Shown: in pieces, positions 15,514-20,602 of the stretch | Layout: the number at the start of each line of letters is the position of its first letter | Numbering within the stretch: the first letter of the stretch is position 1 | Source: Candidatus Krumholzibacteriota bacterium | Lineage (GTDB): Bacteria > Krumholzibacteriota > Krumholzibacteriia > Krumholzibacteriales > Krumholzibacteriaceae | DNA length: 20,602 nucleotides | NCBI GenBank assembly: GCA_030672805.1 | Contig: DAOVFR010000014.1 | Coordinates: 1 to 20,602 of the forward strand | Direction of reading: 5' to 3' | Notes under the pieces: model-generated | The model's database searches: none | Told to the model about the DNA's origin: nothing | Seen by the model: the letters and a program-made list of their open reading frames with translations, nothing else | Made by a program: the position numbers and the translations under genes

Positions 15514-16776
15514 CTACTCTTCTATAACCGGCTCCACTATCCGGCCCATGAACAGAATCGTCTGTGAATGATGCTCCCTGATAACGAAAATAAACGGCCT
15601 GTTGATCTCCATTTTATAAAAAGGACTTACGCTGGTTATTCCTATTTCCACCGATGTCGCCGCCGCCGCTTCTGTTCCCTCCTCGTTGACATCGATGAAG
15701 GTTTTGTGGAGAACTTTACTTATATACAGGTTGTTTGGAGAAACATCGGCGATCCTTGAAAAATCCGCTCCGCCCGGTGAGAAAGCAACTCCCATTCCCA
15801 ATGAAATGAGCACATCATTCAAACATGATTCCCATGAAAGCTTGAATTTTGGAAGATCCAGATCCACATCTTCGACCGAGAAATTACCTATCCAGTCGTT
15901 CCATGTCTGCTGATCCAACCGGGCGATAAGATCATCAGTGGTGGTACCCGGCCTGGGAAGAAGGATCGTCATGCTGTATAACCGGTCACCGTATTTTAGA
16001 TCGATCGCCTGAAAGAGATCATTCTGGTAATACTCGAAGAACTCTTCCCTGAACTGATGCATCATACTGCATGTTATCTCCGTATTATCCTGAAGATAGA
16101 ATGCCTGCTGCCTGGTATCTTCAGGATCGAACTTCTGCGTCCAGTCTCCTTTGAAATAGATGGCATTTATCAGAAACATCACCGTTTCCGGATTAATCGG
16201 CGGCGTCACTATCTGAGGAATCTTGCCCTTTGTGTTCTCACTGACCCAGTTGTTTATTCTGGGCGCGGCATCAGGGCTCGAGAAGTTCATACCGGCAACA
16301 ACCGCGTTGAAATAGCTTTGGTTGACGTTGATAAATTCATCCCTGACGGGCAGTCCCAACCGGTACCAGATAGAATTGGCGATCGAGAATTCCACTTTGT
16401 CGTCGAGCTGTGTTAGCAGATAGATCAAGCTCTGGTATGATTCATTGATTTCTTCAAGCGAAAGCCCGCTGAACCCCAGAACATTTTCCATTGCCTCTTT
16501 GGTAGAACCGTCGGCGCCGTTGTATGTCATTCCCAGTGCCATCGATACGGAAAGTGGAGAGATGAAGATGTTTTCACCCGGTTTGTTCTCGGCAACCGTT
16601 TTGAACAGGTTGAAACCGAAATTATTACCTGACTGGACAAGATTTTCTTCCGATTCGGTCAAATTGCGGGGAAGATTGTTACTCTCAGGTTCGACAGCCT
16701 TCTCACCACAAGCAAGACATTGCGACAGTGTAAATGAAATCACACAGACGAATAATACCCTGGATAGTGTTTTCAT
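15514..16776 (-). CDS. Serpin with N-terminal signal peptide (possible lipoprotein)
   Basis: 420 residues. Serpins trap serine or cysteine proteases by a suicide conformational change. Seen: ENIFISPLSVSMALGM (68-83), INAIYFKGDW (203-212), the hinge FIDVNEEGTEAAAATSV (360-376), NRPFIFVI (392-399) and ILFMGRIVEP (407-416). The hinge has small Ala/Thr residues at the usual P15-P9 positions, as expected of an inhibitory serpin. The scissile bond lies about 380-383 (ITSV); aligning from the hinge puts Thr-Ser there, but this is uncertain. The N terminus is a signal peptide ending in LSQCLACGE, so lipid attachment at Cys20 or Cys23 is possible, though neither is a textbook lipobox. AAAGGGGG six bases before the ATG is a strong ribosome site. 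Clearly more AT-rich than its neighbours, which may reflect transfer. Confidence 0.93.
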   Translation of the reverse strand: MKTLSRVLFVCVISFTLSQCLACGEKAVEPESNNLPRNLTESEENLVQSGNNFGFNLFKTVAENKPGENIFISPLSVSMALGMTYNGADGSTKEAMENVLGFSGLSLEEINESYQSLIYLLTQLDDKVEFSIANSIWYRLGLPVRDEFINVNQSYFNAVVAGMNFSSPDAAPRINNWVSENTKGKIPQIVTPPINPETVMFLINAIYFKGDWTQKFDPEDTRQQAFYLQDNTEITCSMMHQFREEFFEYYQNDLFQAIDLKYGDRLYSMTILLPRPGTTTDDLIARLDQQTWNDWIGNFSVEDVDLDLPKFKLSWESCLNDVLISLGMGVAFSPGGADFSRIADVSPNNLYISKVLHKTFIDVNEEGTEAAAATSVEIGITSVSPFYKMEINRPFIFVIREHHSQTILFMGRIVEPVIEE

Positions 16777-16797
16777 TATTAACCCCCTTTATTTAAC

Positions 16798-16825
16798 AAG
16801 ATAATATTTTCATCATTCATGTCAA
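16798..16825 (-). promoter_or_regulatory. Promoter of the serpin gene
   Basis: On the minus strand a perfect TTGACA (16820-16825), a 16-base spacer and TATCTT (16798-16803). The short gap to the ATG (16776) and the strong ribosome site support the serpin having its own transcript. Confidence 0.5.
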
Positions 16826-16871
16826 GTTCATCTAAGTTTATCTTGCGTTACTCGAAGCCGTCGACACGCCC

Positions 16872-17729
16872 CTACCCTGTTTTGACATCCCTTGCCACGT
16901 AGGTGCCCTTCGGTACATCGAGCTCATCCGCCACCAGGTCGCACTTGACCTTGAACAGGAAAAAGACTTCACGGGATTGGTCGTTCAATGTCTCGTAATT
17001 GCCCTGACCTTTCGCAATCACCAGCTCTGCCTTCTCGAACTCCCGATTGAACGACTCCGAGCACTCATCAAGCCAGGTTCCCGGCGTGTCCGAACCGTTC
17101 GAGATAACACGAAAACGGTCGGTGAGGCCGGAGCGTCGCGCATCATCGAGCGTGGCGTCGTTGATTGCGGGAGCTCCCCTGACCACGACGGTGATCTTGT
17201 CCGGGCCTATCTGCTCCAGAAGCGGCCGGTCAAAGACGATCTCACCGGCGTTGTCCGCAAGAAAGAGCACATTACCAGCATCGGCACATGCACGAGCCAG
17301 CCGGTCCACCGCGGCCCCGTCCACCGGACTGTTCAGGGCCGAGCGAAACACCTCTTCCACGTCGATATCCCGGTGTGTCTTTGCGCCCAGATCGATGCTG
17401 TTACCGGCGATTGAAAATTTAACAGCGGTTAAAAAGGGATGTGCCGAATCAGTCACGGCTTCCTCGATTCGGGGAAGCAGCCCCAGAGCAATATCGGTGT
17501 CGGAGATCTTCCTGCGAAGATACGGATCCGCATCATCCATCACTTCACGTATCAGGCGGTGAATGTCCCTCCCCATAACGGGAGGCGGAACATTCCAGTC
17601 GAGCCGCAGCGCCAGGCCCAACGTCCGGCGCAGCAGGGAACCCGCCGCTTCGTCATCCAGGCCCAGGTCTCTCGCCGCTTCCAGAGCCTGGCGTACGAAG
17701 CACGGGATGCATTCAAGGTAAGTTTTCAT
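16872..17729 (-). CDS. DUF89 / ARMT1-like damage-control phosphatase
   Basis: 285 residues, matching the short prokaryotic form of the DUF89 family, cytoplasmic metal-dependent phosphatases thought to remove damaged phosphometabolites. Seen: CIPCF near the N terminus (Cys7, Cys10), SIAGNSID (106-113, Asn110, Asp113), FLADNAGEIVFDR (156-168, Asp159, Asn160, Glu163), PAINDAT (187-193), and VIAKGQGNYETL (237-248, Lys240). These are the metal- and phosphate-binding blocks of the family. GGAAGGA about ten bases before the ATG supports the start. The gene follows the beta-helix gene on the same strand after 78 bases and precedes the serpin, with no obvious functional tie to either. The substrate is unknown; family firm. 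Confidence 0.9.
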   Translation of the reverse strand: MKTYLECIPCFVRQALEAARDLGLDDEAAGSLLRRTLGLALRLDWNVPPPVMGRDIHRLIREVMDDADPYLRRKISDTDIALGLLPRIEEAVTDSAHPFLTAVKFSIAGNSIDLGAKTHRDIDVEEVFRSALNSPVDGAAVDRLARACADAGNVLFLADNAGEIVFDRPLLEQIGPDKITVVVRGAPAINDATLDDARRSGLTDRFRVISNGSDTPGTWLDECSESFNREFEKAELVIAKGQGNYETLNDQSREVFFLFKVKCDLVADELDVPKGTYVARDVKTG

Positions 17730-17767
17730 TCGGCTCTCATCCTTCCGGTTATTGGATGCCGGGCAAA

Positions 17768-17803
17768 GATCCGGCTGGATTCCCTTTTGACGCCGGCCGG
17801 ATC
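17768..17803 (-). terminator. Possible weak terminator hairpin after the beta-helix gene
   Basis: Perfect 8-base arms GATCCGGC (17768-17775) and GCCGGATC (17796-17803) around a 20-base loop, starting five bases after the beta-helix stop codon. On the minus strand only TTT follows, so it would be a weak intrinsic terminator at best. Confidence 0.3.
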
Positions 17804-17807
17804 CGCA

Positions 17808-19847
17808 TCATTTCATCAAAACCAGCTTTTTCATCTCATGCACATCCCCGGCCCGAAGTCTATAGAAATAGATACCCGATGCAACGCTGCGCCCCCCTTT
17901 GTCACGTCCATCCCATACAACCTCCTTTATGCCGGCATCCTGGCGCTCATCCATGAGAACCCTCACAAGCTCGCCCCTGACGCCGTATATCCTTAGACTC
18001 ACCTCGGCGGCCCAGGGGAGGCTGTAGCGTATCGTCGTGCAGGGATTGAACGGATTCGGATAGTTCTGGAACAGCGTAAAGCCCGACGGCATGGACGGCC
18101 CATCTTCGACGCTTGTCACCCCGCGGAACTCGAGGGCTCCAATATCCGGAGCCGAGCCCGAATAGGTGTAGCTCACGCCGTCGCCGGCGGTCCATGAAAT
18201 GCTCTCCTCGATAGTCACCAGGTTGCTCTCGTAATCGACTCCGCATACCTTCACCGGCGCCCTGGAACCTATGACAATGCTGTCACCCTCTACGACTCCG
18301 TATCCATCGGTGAAGAAGAGAGCGTTCTCGACGGGGATCACGGTGCCGGAAGTGGTGGCTTCCGTCAGAAAACATCCACTATCCACGCATGGGCTGCTCT
18401 CCTGAAGATGATAATCATCGGAAAACGTATCCGCGAACAGTGGATACGAATGGATCGAATTCGAGTCCTGACCGCTGATTGACTGGTACTGTTCCCATGT
18501 GAGCTCCGTGTCCTGCCAGTAAACGCGCAGAGGGTCTTCGTTGTAGTAATCGTTGTAATCGGCAAGGAACAGGGAGTCGGTGGAATCGCATTCCACATCG
18601 ATCTCGTAGCCGGAAACGGTCGTTGAGATGATGTTGTTTAGAAAATAAATGCTCTTGTTGACCGAGCCGTAATAATCGAAAAAGGAGATGGCGACATTCA
18701 CGTAGTCCGGATTGCCGATCCTGTGAAATGTATTATGCACTACGCAGATATCCCTGTTGGTGATGTCATCATAGGCGAGCAGAATGATGCCGCCGTTGTG
18801 CAGATGCTCTTCATTCGGTTCGCTGTTCCTGTAAATGAGATTGTTGCGGACGATGATCTTTTTGCATTTGCTCACCTTGATGCCCACCTGATTGTGCCTG
18901 AGCACGTTGTTGCGCACCACGCCGTAGCGGGCGTCATCTATCCAGATACCCGTCTCTGTGCTGTAATTAAGCTGGTTGTGCTCACACAGATTGTTCTCCA
19001 CGACGAAATTCTCGGTGCCGTCCTCGATCTGGATCCCCGTCGCACCGTTGTGATGGCAGTGGTTATCGCGGATCCAAACATCACGCGCGTTCCACGTCAT
19101 GATCCCCTGTGTGGCCGCGTGATCGAGCTCGTTGCCTGCGATCGTTATCCCCACGGGGCCCGTTGCAGGGTCGTCCTCGTTCCAGACCACAGCCTTCACG
19201 TTATGCCCCCAGACATGATCGCTTGTTCCGCTGTAGGAGACATGGTTGCCCTCTATCAGGATGTCGTAGCATCTGCGGTAGAGAAAGACCCCATGGGCGC
19301 TGTTCCGGCTGATCTCGCAGCCCCGTATCTCGCAGTCCTGAACGGGCGCATTCCACCCGATAAACCAGATCCCATACCCCACGCTCCTGGCCGGGTTGAA
19401 GTGGTTCTCGATCGTAAGCCCCTCGATCATGAGGTTGCTCGCGGGACCCTCCGAGTAGAATCCGGCATAATATGCGCCTGCGAGTTTCAGCCCCTCGAAT
19501 CTCAGATAGTGGCGGTCCTCTACAAAGATGCAGACATCCCTCGTACCTTCCTCACCGTCTATGATTACCTCGTCACCGGGGTAACTCCTGTAACTTATGT
19601 AAGCACCGGCAGTCCCGGAATGCATCGGCTCGACGCACTCGGCATATGTGCCGGCCCTGACCAGAACCGTATCCCCGGCCTGCGCGATATCGGCCGCGGC
19701 CTGAATTGTCGTAAAATCGCCGGTGCCGTCCTTGGCCACGATATAGACGCCGACACTGATACCGGAAGACACAGCCAGAACACAGACAACCACCGCTGAT
19801 CCAAGAGCGACGACCCGGCCCAAGACATGCTTGCGTGGATTTCCCAT
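17808..19847 (-). CDS. Secreted right-handed beta-helix protein with C-terminal sorting domain
   Basis: 679 residues from ATG 19847, chosen because AGG lies eight bases upstream and the signal peptide (RKHVLGRVVALGSAVVVCVLA) begins there; ATG 19889 is possible but lacks a ribosome site. After the signal, YIVAKDGTGDFTTIQAAADIAQAGDTVLVRAGTY (about 35-68) is the pectate-lyase-like entry seen in DUF1565/PbH1 proteins. Parallel beta-helix turns rich in the pattern IxxNxxxxN (about 100-410) follow, then a beta-rich part ending in DIGALEF, common before the tail of such proteins. Residues 594-679 (QNYPNPFNPCTTIRY...GIYFYRL...KKLVLMK) form the sorting/FlgD-like domain. Likely cell-surface or secreted, perhaps polysaccharide binding or cleavage; no catalytic residues can be assigned. 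An IS lies just upstream. Confidence 0.88.
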   Translation of the reverse strand: MGNPRKHVLGRVVALGSAVVVCVLAVSSGISVGVYIVAKDGTGDFTTIQAAADIAQAGDTVLVRAGTYAECVEPMHSGTAGAYISYRSYPGDEVIIDGEEGTRDVCIFVEDRHYLRFEGLKLAGAYYAGFYSEGPASNLMIEGLTIENHFNPARSVGYGIWFIGWNAPVQDCEIRGCEISRNSAHGVFLYRRCYDILIEGNHVSYSGTSDHVWGHNVKAVVWNEDDPATGPVGITIAGNELDHAATQGIMTWNARDVWIRDNHCHHNGATGIQIEDGTENFVVENNLCEHNQLNYSTETGIWIDDARYGVVRNNVLRHNQVGIKVSKCKKIIVRNNLIYRNSEPNEEHLHNGGIILLAYDDITNRDICVVHNTFHRIGNPDYVNVAISFFDYYGSVNKSIYFLNNIISTTVSGYEIDVECDSTDSLFLADYNDYYNEDPLRVYWQDTELTWEQYQSISGQDSNSIHSYPLFADTFSDDYHLQESSPCVDSGCFLTEATTSGTVIPVENALFFTDGYGVVEGDSIVIGSRAPVKVCGVDYESNLVTIEESISWTAGDGVSYTYSGSAPDIGALEFRGVTSVEDGPSMPSGFTLFQNYPNPFNPCTTIRYSLPWAAEVSLRIYGVRGELVRVLMDERQDAGIKEVVWDGRDKGGRSVASGIYFYRLRAGDVHEMKKLVLMK

Positions 19848-19934
19848 AACAGGAACCTGAACAGCAGATGATGTAACCAATAAAGACATATAATGCTTAT
19901 AATAGAGCCTGTTGCATAAACCCTATTTTGAAAA

Positions 19935-19963
19935 TTGAATAAATGTGTTTGGGCGGGTATAAT
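19935..19963 (+). promoter_or_regulatory. Transposase promoter inside the IS
   Basis: TTGAAT (19935-19940), 17-base spacer and a perfect TATAAT (19958-19963), 41 bases before the transposase ATG. Confidence 0.55.
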
Positions 19964-20004
19964 GCGGTTAATGGGATGATGGAGCGTTAAGAAAGGATTC
20001 TTTC

Positions 20005-20602
20005 ATGGCTTACAATTTCCTGCCCTGCGATCGGAATCAGGGTATCTTCTGCCGCCGTCTCTGGCGGATTGGTTGCCGGAAAGTCATCTGGCGTGGTTTA
20101 TCATCGACGCCGTTGAGCAAATAGACCTGGAGTCGTTTTACCAGAAGTACCGCACCGACGGGGCAGGCAATTCGGCCTTCAATCCGTCAATGATGGTCAG
20201 CCTGCTGTTTTACGCCTACTGCACCGGCGAGCGGTCCAGCCGGCGGATTGAGAAGTTCTGTCAGACTGATGTGGCCTACAAGGTCATCACTGCGAACCGG
20301 GCTCCCGACCACACGACGATCGCACGCTTCCGCAAGGACAACGATCAGGATCTTAAGGAGTTGTTTCTTGAGGTGCTTCGGCTGTGTGCGGAAGCGGGTT
20401 TAGTGAAGCTTGGCAAGGTTTCGCTGGATGGCACGAAGATCAAGGCCAACGCGTCACTGGCGGCGAATCGCACGCTGAAGCACCTTGAGCGGGAAGTCGA
20501 GAAGATGCTGGCCGAGGCGGCGGCGAGGGATGCCGAGGAGGACGAGGCTTTTGGCCCCGGCAAGCGCGGTGACGAACTGCCGGAAGGCTTGCGGGATCGT
20601 AG
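20005..20602 (+). pseudogene. IS1182-family transposase, frameshifted near codon 13 and cut by the window end
   Basis: The ATG at 20005 has AAAGGA seven bases upstream and encodes MAYNFLPCDRNQ, the typical IS1182 N terminus, but this frame meets a TAG at 20122-20124. The family sequence resumes in the +2-shifted frame from TAT at 20043 (YLLPPSLADWLPESHLAWFI), so one base is missing near 20041. From there it is open to the window end: a DUF772-type region (FNPSMMVSLLFYAY...GERSSRRIE...HTTIARFRKDN) and VSLDGTKIKANAS with the first catalytic Asp at 20427-20429. The remaining DDE residues would lie beyond the window. Either the copy is inactive, it uses frameshifting, or the base is a sequencing error. 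Confidence 0.82.

Larger units (their letters stand above)
19905..20602 (+). mobile_element. IS1182-family insertion sequence, left part (truncated by the window end)
   Basis: The element begins near 19905 with GAGCCTGTTGCATAAACCC, which resembles IS1182-family terminal repeats as I remember them. It holds its own promoter and the transposase start. The right end lies outside the window, so the inverted repeat and target duplication cannot be confirmed; the left boundary is a few bases uncertain. Confidence 0.7.

Noticed and set aside
18723..19799. 358-codon open frame on the plus strand
   Set aside because: Antisense to the beta-helix gene; low-complexity, no domain, and the minus-strand frame has clear family features at both ends.
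20345..20563. 72-codon minus-strand open frame
   Set aside because: Antisense to the transposase; Ser/Ala-rich composition typical of a shadow frame.

Overview
The window reads as a piece of a GC-rich bacterial chromosome from the FCB (Fibrobacteres-Chlorobi-Bacteroidetes) lineage or a neighbouring candidate phylum. The evidence is two secreted proteins ending in the Bacteroidetes-type C-terminal sorting/FlgD-like domain (NYPNPFNP...GIYFY...KKxVLM), a surface-repeat protein resembling the LA_2272 family, and phosphoenolpyruvate (PEP)/pyruvate-binding proteins of a type I associate with Bacteroidetes. The phylum is an inference. No rRNA, tRNA or CRISPR array was seen.

Layout. 1-557 (-): N-terminal part of secD, with a good sigma70-type promoter and a structured leader upstream. 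943-2316 (+): exported alpha/beta hydrolase with an N-terminal DUF3887-like domain. 2300-4504 (-): orphan hybrid-sensor histidine kinase (periplasmic solute-binding domain, TM segment, PAS, HisKA, ATPase), overlapping the hydrolase gene tail to tail by 17 bases. 4838-6271 (+): exported beta-solenoid protein with thirteen 15-16-residue repeats. 6359-7204 (+): calcineurin-type metallophosphoesterase.

7209-13545 (-) is the most interesting block. It is a three-gene run: glutamate dehydrogenase, then two paralogous PEP-synthase-like ATP-grasp proteins. The last two genes overlap by 8 bases. Both ATP-grasp proteins keep the nucleotide-binding motifs, but I can find neither the swivelling phospho-histidine domain nor the PEP/pyruvate barrel of true PEP synthase or pyruvate phosphate dikinase. 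Both instead share a C-terminal domain with GRWG and HFF motifs. The 1059-residue protein adds a GAF-like sensor region at its N terminus and a pol-beta-type nucleotidyltransferase domain at its C terminus. This looks like a signalling or regulatory module next to nitrogen/carbon metabolism rather than a metabolic PEP synthase; the function is inferred only.

13719-15464 (+): secreted repeat protein with a sorting tail, driven by a near-consensus promoter. 15514-16776 (-): AT-rich serpin with a signal peptide, possibly a lipoprotein. 16872-17729 (-): DUF89/ARMT1-like metal-dependent phosphatase. 17808-19847 (-): secreted right-handed beta-helix protein with a sorting tail. 19905 to the window end (+): left end of an IS1182-family insertion sequence, with its own promoter and a transposase frameshifted at about codon 13. 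The IS sits immediately upstream of the beta-helix gene.

The block is gene-dense with several tail-to-tail pairs and almost no convincing intrinsic terminators. Two stretches over 300 bases lack genes (558-942 and 4505-4837); both are divergent promoter regions.
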